Shown: positions 51,805-60,309 of the stretch, in pieces
Position numbering within the stretch: the stretch's first letter is position 1
Layout of the letters: the number at the start of each line of letters is the position of its first letter
Assembly (NCBI GenBank): GCA_002480495.1
Contig: DLCG01000004.1
Location: 225,328-289,327, forward strand
Length of the DNA stretch: 64,000 bases
Source: Rhodobiaceae bacterium UBA7804
GTDB taxonomy: Bacteria > Pseudomonadota > Alphaproteobacteria > Parvibaculales > Parvibaculaceae
Direction of reading: 5' to 3'
Notes under the pieces: generated by a model
The model's database searches: none
The model's input: the letters and a program-made list of their open reading frames with translations, nothing else
Told to the model about the DNA's origin: nothing
Program-made: the position numbers and the translations under genes

Positions 51805-53423
51805 TCTTCGGCGATATGAGCCTCGACGAGGCGGAAGGCGCCATCCTCGCCCATTCGCAGAAGGTGGGCGGCGAAACCTTCAAGAAGGGCCGCCTCCTGA
51901 GCCGGGCGGACATCAACGCGCTCAAGGAGGCGGGTATCGGCCACATCGTCGCCGCGCGCCTTGAAGAAGGCGACGTGCCGGAAGACGAAGCCGCAGGTAC
52001 TCTGGCCGCCGCGCTCGCCGGTTTCTCTATCCGCGCTTCCGCCCCCTTCACCGGCCGCGCCAACCTCTTTGCCGAAGCCGCGGGTGTCGTCGAAATCGAC
52101 CCGGAACGCATAAACGCCATCAACCGCATCGGCGAGGCGCTCACCGTCGCCACCCTGGCCCCCTTCGAAACCGTGGCCGAGCGTCAGATGCTCGCGACAG
52201 TGAAGGTGATCCCCTTTGCCGTCCCCCGCGCCGATCTCGAAAAGGCGCTCGCCATTGCGCGCGACGGTGCGGCCCCGGTGACCCTCCGGCGCTTCGAACC
52301 GCATCGCATCGGCCTCGTCGCGACCCAGCTTCCCTCCACGAAGGAAACCGTCCTGGAGAAGAGCCGCGCGATCCTCGATGCCCGCCTCGCCTCCATGGGA
52401 AGCCGCATCGCCCGCGAAATCCGCGTACCGCATACCGCCCATGCCGTGGCGGATGCCGTGCGCGCGCTTGCAGGCGAGGGCCTCTCGCCCATCCTCGTTT
52501 TCGGCGCCTCGGCCACGGTCGATCGCCGCGACGTCGTGCCCGCGGGTATCGTGCTGGCGGGCGGCGACATCCTCCATTTCGGCATGCCCGTCGATCCGGG
52601 AAATCTCCTTCTCCTCGCGCGCCACGGAGAGACGCCGGTGGTGGGCCTGCCCGGCTGCGCCCGTTCGCCCAAGCTCAACGGCTTCGACTGGGTGCTCGCG
52701 CGCCTTCTCGCCGGCCTTGAGGTCACGCCGCGGGACATCATGGGGATGGGCCTTGGCGGACTGCTAAAGGAAATCCCGACCCGGCCCCAGCCCCGCGAGG
52801 GTGCCGCCGCGCCCGGCGCCCGCGCGCGCATTGCCGTTCTCGTCCTTGCCGCGGGGCGGTCGAGCCGCATGCAGGGTCCGAACAAACTGTTGATGCCTTT
52901 GGACGGCAAGCCCATGGTCGCTCATGTCGTGGAAGCTGCAGTGGAAAGCGGCGTCGGTCCGGTCATTGTCGTCACCGGCAATGCGGAACAGGAAGTCCGC
53001 GCCGCCCTCGCTGAGAAAGCCGTCACCTTCGTCCACAACCCGGACTATGCCGAGGGCCTGTCGACCTCGCTCCGTGCGGGCCTCGCCGCTTTGCCGGAAG
53101 ATGCGGATGGCGTTCTCGTCTGCCTCGGTGACATGCCGGATATTCGCGCCGCCCATCTCGACAGGCTGATCGCCGCCTTCGATCCGGAAGAAGGCCGCAC
53201 CATCTGCGTACCGACCGTTTCCGGTAAGCGCGGCAATCCCGTCCTCTGGGGCAGCGAATGGTTTGCCGCCATGATGGACGTGAAAGGCGACACCGGCGCA
53301 AAACACCTGATCGGCGAAAATGCCGATGCCGTCTGCGAAGTCCCCATGCCCGACGACGCCGCCCTCACCGATATCGACACGCAGGCGGAGCTCGAAACGC
53401 GCCGGAAGAATGAGCAGGCCTAG
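51801..53423 (+). CDS. MoeA-like / MobA-like (MocA) fusion for Mo-cofactor finishing
   Basis: 540 residues with two domains. The N-terminal part (about residues 1-335) is a molybdopterin-binding MoCF-type domain with VFGASATVDRRDVVPAGIVLAGG and PVVGLPGCARSPKLNGFDWVL. The C-terminal part (about residues 343-540) is an NTP_transferase with VLAAGRSSRMQGPNKLL, VCLGDMPDI and PTVSGKRGNPVLW. It resembles MocA, which attaches CMP to make molybdopterin cytosine dinucleotide, the form used by CO dehydrogenase-type enzymes. It is the last gene of the operon; its stop overlaps that of the convergent glucosidase. Confidence 0.88.
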   Translation: MIFGDMSLDEAEGAILAHSQKVGGETFKKGRLLSRADINALKEAGIGHIVAARLEEGDVPEDEAAGTLAAALAGFSIRASAPFTGRANLFAEAAGVVEIDPERINAINRIGEALTVATLAPFETVAERQMLATVKVIPFAVPRADLEKALAIARDGAAPVTLRRFEPHRIGLVATQLPSTKETVLEKSRAILDARLASMGSRIAREIRVPHTAHAVADAVRALAGEGLSPILVFGASATVDRRDVVPAGIVLAGGDILHFGMPVDPGNLLLLARHGETPVVGLPGCARSPKLNGFDWVLARLLAGLEVTPRDIMGMGLGGLLKEIPTRPQPREGAAAPGARARIAVLVLAAGRSSRMQGPNKLLMPLDGKPMVAHVVEAAVESGVGPVIVVTGNAEQEVRAALAEKAVTFVHNPDYAEGLSTSLRAGLAALPEDADGVLVCLGDMPDIRAAHLDRLIAAFDPEEGRTICVPTVSGKRGNPVLWGSEWFAAMMDVKGDTGAKHLIGENADAVCEVPMPDDAALTDIDTQAELETRRKNEQA

Positions 53424-55024
53424 GCCTTCAAAATAGCCCCGCTCCTCGAACCCAGCGACAGCGCCTCGCCATCCCGCTTCACCTCACCGAGCTCGAACAC
53501 CGCCTTGCCCGCGCCCTCCGGCAGCGTGTAGCTCGCCGCCTCCACGCCGAGGTTGAACACGCAGAGAAGTTTCTCTTCTTCGGCTTCGCGCATGAAGGCG
53601 AGCACCTTCCCTTCCGTATCGAGAAAGCGGATATCGCCGAACTTCAGCGCCGGATGCGCCTTGCGCAGCGCCACGATTTGCCTCGCATGCGCTAGCACCG
53701 AGTTCATATCGCCCGCCTGCACATCCGCCGCCCGAACCTTGTGATAGTCGGGAATGGGCAGCCAGGGTGTGCCCGTCGTGAAGCCGGCGCCCTCCGCTCC
53801 GCTCTCCCAGGGCATCGGCGTGCGGCAGCCGTCGCGCCCCTTCACCCACGGGAAATAAAGGTCGCCAACCGGGTCCTTGATGTCTTTCCGGTCGAGGTCC
53901 ACCTCCGGCAGCCCCAGCTCCTCGCCCTGATACATCAGCACCGTGCCCTTGAGCGCGACGAGGATCGTGAGAGCGAGCTTCGCCAGCGCGTCGTCGCCCT
54001 GCCCTCCGCCCCAGCGCGTCACCGGCCGCACGATGTCATGGTTCGAAAAGGTCACGCAGGGAAAGAGGTCCGCGAGCGGCGCCAGCAGATCCTCGTAATA
54101 CTCGCGGAAGACCGGCGGCTCGAAACTCCAGTCCTCGAGGAAGTGGAACGTATAGCCCGTATGCAGCCGCTCCAGCCCACCTGCATAAAGCCCGAGCATC
54201 TCCTGCCGCTCCGAGAACTCGCCGAAGGCGAGCCGCTCGTCATATTCCTCCATCACCGCGCGCACGCGTTTCATCGCCCATTCGTTCTCGGGCATGTTCG
54301 CGTCATGGATGTGCTGCTGCAGCCGCGGCGCATGCGCCCAATCCATGAATGTGCGCTTTTCCATCGGCAGCGGCGGATTGTCGGTGAGCCTCGCATCGTG
54401 CAGATAGGCATTCGCCACATCGAGCCGAAAACCGTCCACGCCCCTGTCGAGCCAGAAGCGCAGCACGTTCATGCATGCATCGACGACTTCCTCGTTGTGG
54501 AAGTTGAGCTTCGGCTGGCTCTTGAGGAATTTGTGGTGGTAGTACTGCCGCCTGACGGGGTTCCACGACCAGGCCGGCCCGCCGAATGCCGAGAGCCAGT
54601 TGTTCGGCACCGTCCCGTCTTCCTTCGCATCGGCCCAGACGTACCAGTCCGATTTCGCGTTGTCCGCCGATAGCTGGCTCTCCTGAAACCATTGATGCTG
54701 CTCGGATGTATGCGCCAGCACCTGGTCCACGATGAGCTTCATGCCGCGCTTGTGCGTCTCCTTCACCAGCCGGTCGAAATCGGCAAGCGTCCCCATCTCG
54801 GGCGCGACGTCGCAATAATCCGACACGTCATAGCCGAAATCCTTGTTGGGCGACGGGTAGAAGGGCGAAAGCCAGATCGCGTCCGCGCCGAGCCCCGCCA
54901 CATGGTCGAGCTTTTCCTCGATGCCCTTCAGGTCGCCAATGCCGTCCCCGTTGGTGTCGCGGAAGCTCCGCGGATAGATCTGATAGACGACAGCGCCCTT
55001 CCACCACTCGGCCTTGCTCCCCAC
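53420..55024 (-). CDS. GH13 alpha-glucosidase family enzyme
   Basis: 534-residue retaining glycoside hydrolase that opens alpha-1,4 or alpha-1,6 glucosidic bonds. It begins WWKGAVVYQIYPRSFRDTNGDGIGDL. The nucleophile Asp is in GFRLDVANAY (about residue 203), the acid/base Glu in LAFGEFSERQE, and the transition-state Asp in TFSNHDIVRPV. No signal peptide, so it is cytoplasmic. It is close to oligo-1,6-glucosidase/alpha-glucosidase; substrate choice is not settled by sequence. It is convergent with the molybdenum operon with overlapping stop codons at a CTAG. Confidence 0.92.
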   Translation of the reverse strand: MGSKAEWWKGAVVYQIYPRSFRDTNGDGIGDLKGIEEKLDHVAGLGADAIWLSPFYPSPNKDFGYDVSDYCDVAPEMGTLADFDRLVKETHKRGMKLIVDQVLAHTSEQHQWFQESQLSADNAKSDWYVWADAKEDGTVPNNWLSAFGGPAWSWNPVRRQYYHHKFLKSQPKLNFHNEEVVDACMNVLRFWLDRGVDGFRLDVANAYLHDARLTDNPPLPMEKRTFMDWAHAPRLQQHIHDANMPENEWAMKRVRAVMEEYDERLAFGEFSERQEMLGLYAGGLERLHTGYTFHFLEDWSFEPPVFREYYEDLLAPLADLFPCVTFSNHDIVRPVTRWGGGQGDDALAKLALTILVALKGTVLMYQGEELGLPEVDLDRKDIKDPVGDLYFPWVKGRDGCRTPMPWESGAEGAGFTTGTPWLPIPDYHKVRAADVQAGDMNSVLAHARQIVALRKAHPALKFGDIRFLDTEGKVLAFMREAEEEKLLCVFNLGVEAASYTLPEGAGKAVFELGEVKRDGEALSLGSRSGAILKA

Positions 55025-55115
55025 GTCTCTTCCCCTTGTTCTTGACCTTGCGTCCGAGGCAACACAGTCTCACGGCCAGACAAGAACTGACAATCCTGAT
55101 TTGGCGGGGGAAAAC

Positions 55116-55850
55116 ATGGCACGCAGCATCCTGATAACCGACATCGCTCACTTCGTGGGCGGCCCCTCCGCCCGCGCGCTGCTGGCCGAAGGCGCGCATG
55201 TCTATGGCGTCGATGCGAGCTTTTCGGATGCCGCCGCCCGCGCCGCCTTCGAGGAAAAGGCGCCCGGCGTCCGGGCCCTCTCCGCGCAGAAGCCGGAAGA
55301 GGCCGTCGCTGCGGTGATCGAGGCCGAGGGCCGTCTCGACGTGCTCGTCAACAACGACGCCTGGCCCGCCGTTCGGGGCCCAGTGGACGAGGCAACCGAC
55401 AAGGACCTCCACGAAACCTTCGAGGCGCTCGTCTTCAAATCCTTCGCGATGACGCGCGCCGCCGTGCCGCAAATGAAGCAGCAGAAGGCGGGCAAGATCC
55501 TGTTCCTTTCCTCGGCCGCGCCGCTCAATGGCATCCCGAACTACAGCATCTATGCCGCCGCGCGCGGTGCCGCGAACTCCCTCGCCCTCACGCTCGCAAA
55601 GGAACTCGCTTCCCACAATATTCAGGTGAACGCGCTGGCCTTCAACTTCATCGAGAGCCCGGACTATTTCCCGGCCTCGCTCCTCGAAGATCCCAAATCG
55701 CGCGAGAAGATACTGGGCAACATCCCGCTCCGCCGTCTCGGCAAGCCGGAGGAAGCCGCCGCCATCGTCGCCTTCCTCGCCGGGCCGACCTCCGATTTCA
55801 TCACCGGCCAGTTGATCCCCGTCGCTGGCGGCTGGGCTACGGCGCGCTAA
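55116..55850 (+). CDS. Halohydrin dehalogenase-like enzyme (SDR fold)
   Basis: 244 residues, SDR fold, but with halohydrin dehalogenase motifs. The NAD-binding TGxxxGxG is replaced by T8-x4-F13-x-G15 (TDIAHFVG), which forms the halide site. The triad is S133-x12-Y146-x3-R150 (Arg in place of the SDR Lys), one residue off the S132-Y145-R149 numbering of HheC. The 177-178 stretch FNF also aligns with the halide-site loop PNY of HheC. These enzymes convert beta-haloalcohols to epoxides and open epoxides with azide, cyanide or nitrite without NAD(P). A GCGGGGGAAAAC ribosome site precedes the ATG. It could still be a diverged SDR; activity is unproven. Confidence 0.85.
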   Translation: MARSILITDIAHFVGGPSARALLAEGAHVYGVDASFSDAAARAAFEEKAPGVRALSAQKPEEAVAAVIEAEGRLDVLVNNDAWPAVRGPVDEATDKDLHETFEALVFKSFAMTRAAVPQMKQQKAGKILFLSSAAPLNGIPNYSIYAAARGAANSLALTLAKELASHNIQVNALAFNFIESPDYFPASLLEDPKSREKILGNIPLRRLGKPEEAAAIVAFLAGPTSDFITGQLIPVAGGWATAR

Positions 55851-55862
55851 TTCAACCCCTCT

Positions 55863-56603
55863 TCAATTCAACATCGCGATAGGCGCGAGCGTGCGTCCGA
55901 TCTCGTCATGGATCACGAGATCGGCAATCTGGTCGAGCTCCGTCGGCTCGCGATTGAGGATAACGAGCTGCGCCCCGTTCCGCTTCGCGAGAATGGGAAA
56001 GCCCGCCGCCGGGTAGACCTGCAGCGAAGAGCCGATAGCGATGAAGAGGTCGCAGCCGAGCGTGGCCTCATGCGCGCGGTTCATTTCCTCTTCCGGCATC
56101 GCCTGCCCGAAGGAGATGGTGGCGGATTTCACGATGCCCCCGCAGGAGGGACAATCGGGCGCGGCGAGCGATGCCTCATATTGCTGGCGCACCCATTCGA
56201 GCTCGTAGCGCGCGCTGCAATCGAGGCACTTGGCGTAAGTGCCGTTGCCATGCAGCTCGATGATCCTTTCCGCCGGCACGCCCGAATTCTGGTGCAGATT
56301 GTCGATGTTCTGCGTGATGACGTGGCTCACCTTGCCCTCGTCCACCAGTTTGGCGATCGCCATATGACCCTTGTTCGGCTCCGCCTTCACGATGGTCTTG
56401 TCGATCTCGAATTTCCGCCGCCAGGCCTCCGCGCGGATTTCGGCCGATCGCAGATAGTCCTGGAAGTCGATCGGCGCCATCTTGGTCCACAAGCCGCCAG
56501 GGCTTCGGAAATCGGGAATGCCCGATTCCGTGCTGATCCCCGCCCCGGTGAAGATCACCACGCGGTATGCATCCTCGATTGCTCGTTTCAGTTCGCTCGA
56601 CAT
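55863..56603 (-). CDS. cobB: Sir2-family NAD-dependent protein deacylase (sirtuin)
   Basis: 246 residues. The NAD-binding motif is FTGAGISTESGIPDFRSPGG (about residues 18-37). TQNIDNLHQNSG carries the conserved NID, ELHGNGTYAKC has the catalytic His, and two CxxC zinc pairs are in KCLDC and DCPSC. It removes acyl groups from lysines and yields nicotinamide and O-acyl-ADP-ribose. It converges with the halohydrin dehalogenase-like gene, with a 12-bp gap. Confidence 0.94.
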   Translation of the reverse strand: MSSELKRAIEDAYRVVIFTGAGISTESGIPDFRSPGGLWTKMAPIDFQDYLRSAEIRAEAWRRKFEIDKTIVKAEPNKGHMAIAKLVDEGKVSHVITQNIDNLHQNSGVPAERIIELHGNGTYAKCLDCSARYELEWVRQQYEASLAAPDCPSCGGIVKSATISFGQAMPEEEMNRAHEATLGCDLFIAIGSSLQVYPAAGFPILAKRNGAQLVILNREPTELDQIADLVIHDEIGRTLAPIAMLN

Positions 56604-56679
56604 GGCGTTCCCGTCTCTTTGACCTTCTCTGCGTCATGGTGAATCATGCGGCAAAAGCCGCATACATCAAGGACATCCC

Positions 56680-57099
56680 ATGAAATACCTGCACACAATG
56701 GTGCGCGTCAGCGATCTCGACAAATCGCTCGACTTCTACTGCAACAAGCTGGGGCTCGAAAATCTCGGCCGCTTCGACATCGAGGAAGGCCGCTTCAGCC
56801 TCGTCTTCCTCGCCGCGCCGGGACAGAAGGACGCGCAGGTCGAACTCACCTGGAACTGGGACCCCGAGGAGCTTGGCGAAGGCCGCAATTTCGGCCACCT
56901 CGCCTATCAGGTGGAAGACATCTACGAGACCTGCGACCGGCTGATGAAAGCCGGCGTCACCATCAACCGTCCGCCCCGCGACGGGCGCATGGCCTTCGTG
57001 CGCTCGCCGGACAACGTCTCCATAGAATTGCTGCAGGCGGGCGCGCCCCTCCCGGCGAAGGAGCCCTGGGCCTCCATGCCGAATACGGGACACTGGTAG
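56680..57099 (+). CDS. gloA: Glyoxalase I / lactoylglutathione lyase-like protein
   Basis: 139 residues, vicinal oxygen chelate fold with two beta-alpha-beta-beta-beta modules. The metal ligands expected for GlxI are present: His in KYLHTMVRVSDLDKSLDFY, Glu in QVELTWNWD, His in NFGHLAYQVEDIY and Glu in NVSIELLQAG. It converts the methylglyoxal-glutathione hemithioacetal to lactoylglutathione. It diverges from the sirtuin gene. Confidence 0.9.
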   Translation: MKYLHTMVRVSDLDKSLDFYCNKLGLENLGRFDIEEGRFSLVFLAAPGQKDAQVELTWNWDPEELGEGRNFGHLAYQVEDIYETCDRLMKAGVTINRPPRDGRMAFVRSPDNVSIELLQAGAPLPAKEPWASMPNTGHW

Positions 57100-57122
57100 G
57101 GCTCCGTGCTAGACTTCATGGC

Positions 57123-57497
57123 ATGATGAGAACGCTGCTTCACACGGCCGTTCTGGGCCTCGGCCTCCTCTCCGCCTCCGTCGCGGTGGCGGATGAGGTC
57201 GACGCCATGCATCCGGGCCTGGACGGCTTTCGCCCCGGCGTCGGCAATGAACTGGACTCCCGCTGGGAGCCTTACGTGCAGCAGCGCAATCAGAATGCCC
57301 ACTACAACAGGCTTTCTCCCGAATGGGGTCATTACGATCAGCGCGATCCGGGGCTCGACCCAACGGAGTGCCGCCAGAAGATGACGGGCGACTCCGACAG
57401 CGCCGTCCGCTTCGGCTATGCCGAATGCTATGACGATGAAGGCAAGACCTACATCGTCCCCGGCGGCGGTTCTCCCGGCAGCTTCGGCGCCTACTGA
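57123..57497 (+). CDS. Small secreted protein of unknown function
   Basis: 124 residues from the ATG at 57123. A Sec signal peptide (MMRTLLHTAVLGLGLLSASVAVA, cleavage before DEV) is followed by a polar, Asp/Tyr/Gly-rich mature part with two Cys (DPTECRQKM and GYAECYDDEG) that could form a disulfide. No domain is recognised. It starts 24 bp after gloA and could be co-transcribed with it. An ATG one codon later is equally possible. Confidence 0.7.
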   Translation: MMRTLLHTAVLGLGLLSASVAVADEVDAMHPGLDGFRPGVGNELDSRWEPYVQQRNQNAHYNRLSPEWGHYDQRDPGLDPTECRQKMTGDSDSAVRFGYAECYDDEGKTYIVPGGGSPGSFGAY

Positions 57498-57679
57498 GCC
57501 CGCCTTTCCCCCAATTGTGTGTTTCTGCGTGAAAATTAATGCCGGAAGGACTTTGGATTTCCTTCCGCAATAGCCTCGCGTTAACCGGTAGCGATGTATT
57601 TCTTCCCCCTCTTGACCGGGAAATCTTGTTGCCGCCGAGAATAAATCGCCAATCCGGCTGGAACTTCTGGGGAGTTTCT

Positions 57680-58519
57680 ATGCCTATACCTGTAATGAAA
57701 CGGCCGGATGCACCCGTAGAGCCTTCCGGCGCGCTTTTCGCCGATCTTCTCGAAAGCAGTGGCTATCCGGTCCTGGTCCTCGATTCCGCTCTCCGCGTTC
57801 ATCATGCCAATGAGAAGGCCCTCGGCCTCTTCAAGGCGGAAGGCCCCGCCCGTCCCGGTCAGGACTGTGAATTCGGTTCTCTCGGAGAATATCTTGGCGA
57901 GACCGCTTCATGGCTCTGCGAGATCGTGGCGAAGGCGGTGGACGAAGGCACCTCGCTGAAGCGCAAGGACGTCTCCATCGGCGGTGATGCCTATTCGCTC
58001 TCGCTGCACCGGGGCGAGGCCGCCTGGATATTGCGGCTAAGGCCCGTCACCCGCGAACTCTCCCTCGAGTATCAGGCGAAGCGCTACCGTGCCCATCGCG
58101 ACATTCTGCTGGAAGCCATGGACGGCATCGAAGGCAGCATCGTCATCGTGGATGCGGGCGGCCGTATTCGTTTCATGAACCGCTTCACGCGCAAGCATGT
58201 CGGCGACCTGATGAGGGATGCGGATATCGCGAGCTGGCCCGAGGCGGCCGGTTTCTATCGGGAAGACGGTGTCACCTTGCTCGACGGGCCTCACCGTATC
58301 TTCCCGAGGGCTCTCGAAGGAAAGACGGTCATCGATCAGCCGATCGTGATCCGGAACGAGATCACGGGCGAAGCGATACGGGCCCGTGCCTCCGCCGCGC
58401 CGGTCTTCGACGAGAAGGGCCGGGTCGTCAGCGCGATAGGCTGGTTCCATCGCGTTGGCGTCTTCGAGCCGCCGCTCGCCACGTCGAACGTCACGAAACT
58501 CGATGACAAGCGAGAATAA
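57680..58519 (+). CDS. PAS-domain protein without an output domain
   Basis: 279 residues from the ATG at 57680, preceded by TGGGGAG. Two PAS-like regions are seen: about residues 22-110 (GYPVLVLDSALRVHHANEKALGLF) and about residues 145-260 (MDGIEGSIVIVDAGGRIRFMNRFTRKHVG), the second ending with VSAIGWFHRVGVF. There is no kinase, GGDEF or HTH module, so signalling must go through another protein. The 182 bp before it hold no other gene. Confidence 0.75.
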   Translation: MPIPVMKRPDAPVEPSGALFADLLESSGYPVLVLDSALRVHHANEKALGLFKAEGPARPGQDCEFGSLGEYLGETASWLCEIVAKAVDEGTSLKRKDVSIGGDAYSLSLHRGEAAWILRLRPVTRELSLEYQAKRYRAHRDILLEAMDGIEGSIVIVDAGGRIRFMNRFTRKHVGDLMRDADIASWPEAAGFYREDGVTLLDGPHRIFPRALEGKTVIDQPIVIRNEITGEAIRARASAAPVFDEKGRVVSAIGWFHRVGVFEPPLATSNVTKLDDKRE

Positions 58520-58526
58520 GGGGAAG

Positions 58527-58601
58527 TGGTACGCCCTAGGGGAGTCGAACCCCTCTTTCCAGAATGAAAATCTGGCGTCCTAACCGATAGACGAAGGGCG
58601 C
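58527..58601 (-). tRNA. tRNA-Glu (TTC anticodon), CCA encoded
   Basis: On the minus strand the acceptor stem GCGCCCT pairs with AGGGCGT (one G-T pair), then discriminator A and encoded CCA at 58527-58529. The anticodon arm CCAGATTTTCATTCTGG carries TTC, and the T-loop GTTCGACTC is present. Confidence 0.95.
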
Positions 58602-58798
58602 ACACAAGGCCGCGAAACGGCCCGGCGGGAAAGCCCGCCACGAGCGCGCCTTATAAGGGGCAGCGCGCCCTCTGGCAACCCCGGATTTGAGGCTCGGCCC
58701 GCCGAAATCTGCGGTTTTTTGTATCGCCCCGAAGGGTGACTTCCGGAACCGGAAACCGTTAGACTTATTCTCCAGAATTCAGCTCGCCGGGGAATCCC

Positions 58799-59389
58799 TT
58801 GAACCAGCAGCCCGCCCAGGCAGACCGCTTGCCCGACGGTGTATTGATTGCCCCGTTGGAGCTTCACGAGGACGAGCGCGGTTGTCTGGCTGAAATATAC
58901 CGGCGCTCGTGGCCCACGGTCATTTCGCCGGTGCAGTGGAATGCCGTCCATAGCCGTCCGGGCACACTGCGCGGTTTTCACCTTCACGTCAGACACTCCG
59001 ATTATCTGGTCACCGTATCGGGGCGAATGCTGCTTGCCCTTCGGGATGTTCGGCCCGAATCACCCACCCATGAACTCTCGGCGGTTCTCGATCTGAGGGG
59101 CGACCGGCCGGTCGGCGTCACTATCCCTCCCGGGGTCGGGCACGCCTTCTATTTTCCGGAACCATCTTTCCTCGTCTACTCGGTCGACGAATACTGGTCA
59201 CCGCTGGATGAACTCGGCTGCCACTGGAACGATGACGCGCTGCAACTTCCCTGGTCCGTCGAAGATCCTGTCCTCTCCCCGCGAGACAGGGAAGCCGGAA
59301 GCTACAAGGAAATGGTCGAGGAATTTCTCCGGCAAACCCGGCTGAGCGGCGATGCGCCTCGCCCTCACATGGGCGCAAGCAGAGGATGA
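58799..59389 (+). CDS. RmlC-like dTDP-sugar 3,5-epimerase family protein
   Basis: 196 residues with a probable TTG start at 58799, after CCGGGGAAT; the first ATG in frame is far downstream. The cupin core has LELHEDERGCLAEIYRR, the RmlC-like VHSRPGTLRGFHLHVRHSDYLVTVSGRMLL with the catalytic His and basic residues, and VGVTIPPGVGHAFYFPEP. It would epimerise a nucleotide-4-keto-6-deoxysugar. No rmlA, B or D is in the window. It overlaps the next gene by 4 bp in an operon with a Gfo/Idh/MocA oxidoreductase and a GT2. Confidence 0.83.
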   Translation: MNQQPAQADRLPDGVLIAPLELHEDERGCLAEIYRRSWPTVISPVQWNAVHSRPGTLRGFHLHVRHSDYLVTVSGRMLLALRDVRPESPTHELSAVLDLRGDRPVGVTIPPGVGHAFYFPEPSFLVYSVDEYWSPLDELGCHWNDDALQLPWSVEDPVLSPRDREAGSYKEMVEEFLRQTRLSGDAPRPHMGASRG

Positions 59390-60306
59390 GCGCCGGAGAG
59401 CCACGTATCGGCCTTGTCGGCGTAGGCGATTGGGGACGCCATATTCTCCGCGATCTCCGCGATCTCGGTACGCGGGTCGAGGCCGTAGCGAGGTCCGACG
59501 CCTCGATTGCGCGCGCGAGCAAAGGCGGCGCGGCATCCATCGTCGGTTCGGTATCGGATCTCTCCATTGACTGCGACGGGTATGTAGTTGCTTCTCCAAC
59601 GACGTCTCACCTCGACGCGGTGGAAGCGCTTCTTCCACGCGGAAAGCCGATCTTTGTCGAGAAGCCTCTTTCTCAAGACATCGGACGTATCCGCCATTTG
59701 CCTGCGGAAGCATCACGTCTTGTCTTCACCATGCACAAGTGGCGATACCATCCCGGCATCTGCGAACTCGCGCGCATTGCTTCCGAAGAGGAGTTCGGTC
59801 CTCTTCTCGGTTTGCGAACATTCAGGATGGGCTGGGAAAATCACCACAAGGATGTGAACTCGATATGGACGTTGCTGCCTCACGACATGTCGATCGCACT
59901 GCATGTTCTGGGTGAAGTGCCCTCCATCCTGAGTGCAATGCCCGATCCGACGATCTCGGGTCCCCATGGCGTCATTGTCCGCGCAAGCACTTCAAGCGGA
60001 ACGCCCGTCGTGATCGAGGTTTCCGCCGGCAAGCCCAACAAACATCGGTCGGTTGTTCTCGCCTGCCGGGATGCCGCTTGCGAACTCGACGACGCGAATT
60101 ATGGCCGGATCGTCATCCGCCCCCGCGGCACCCTTCAGAGCGGTGATTTCGAGGAGCGGCTCGTCGCCGACGACATGCCGTTACATGCGGAATTAAAAGC
60201 CTTTCTTCGGCATCTCGCAGGCGGGCCGCCTCCATATTCAAGTCTGGCCGACGAAACGGCGATCGTTGCCGCGATCCAGGAAAGCATCGATCTCGCCTTT
60301 GGTTGA
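59386..60306 (+). CDS. Gfo/Idh/MocA-family oxidoreductase
   Basis: 306 residues. The N-terminal NAD(P)-binding fold has RIGLVGVGDWGRHILRDLRDLG (about residues 6-27), and EKPLSQDIGRIRH (about residues 91-103) has the EKP motif with the catalytic Lys. MHKWRYHPGICELARIA and VNSIWTLLPHDMSIALHVLGEVP begin the C-terminal domain with the family His. It probably oxidises or reduces a nucleotide sugar along with the RmlC-like neighbour. The start overlaps the epimerase stop; the GT2 gene starts 3 bp downstream. Confidence 0.9.
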   Translation: MSAGEPRIGLVGVGDWGRHILRDLRDLGTRVEAVARSDASIARASKGGAASIVGSVSDLSIDCDGYVVASPTTSHLDAVEALLPRGKPIFVEKPLSQDIGRIRHLPAEASRLVFTMHKWRYHPGICELARIASEEEFGPLLGLRTFRMGWENHHKDVNSIWTLLPHDMSIALHVLGEVPSILSAMPDPTISGPHGVIVRASTSSGTPVVIEVSAGKPNKHRSVVLACRDAACELDDANYGRIVIRPRGTLQSGDFEERLVADDMPLHAELKAFLRHLAGGPPPYSSLADETAIVAAIQESIDLAFG

Positions 60307-60309
60307 TAT

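Noticed and set aside
58699..58720. Terminator (CCGC...GCGG followed by TTTTTT) on the plus strand
   Set aside because: The stem has only 4 bp with an 8-nt loop, and no plus-strand gene ends just before it apart from the PAS gene beyond a tRNA.
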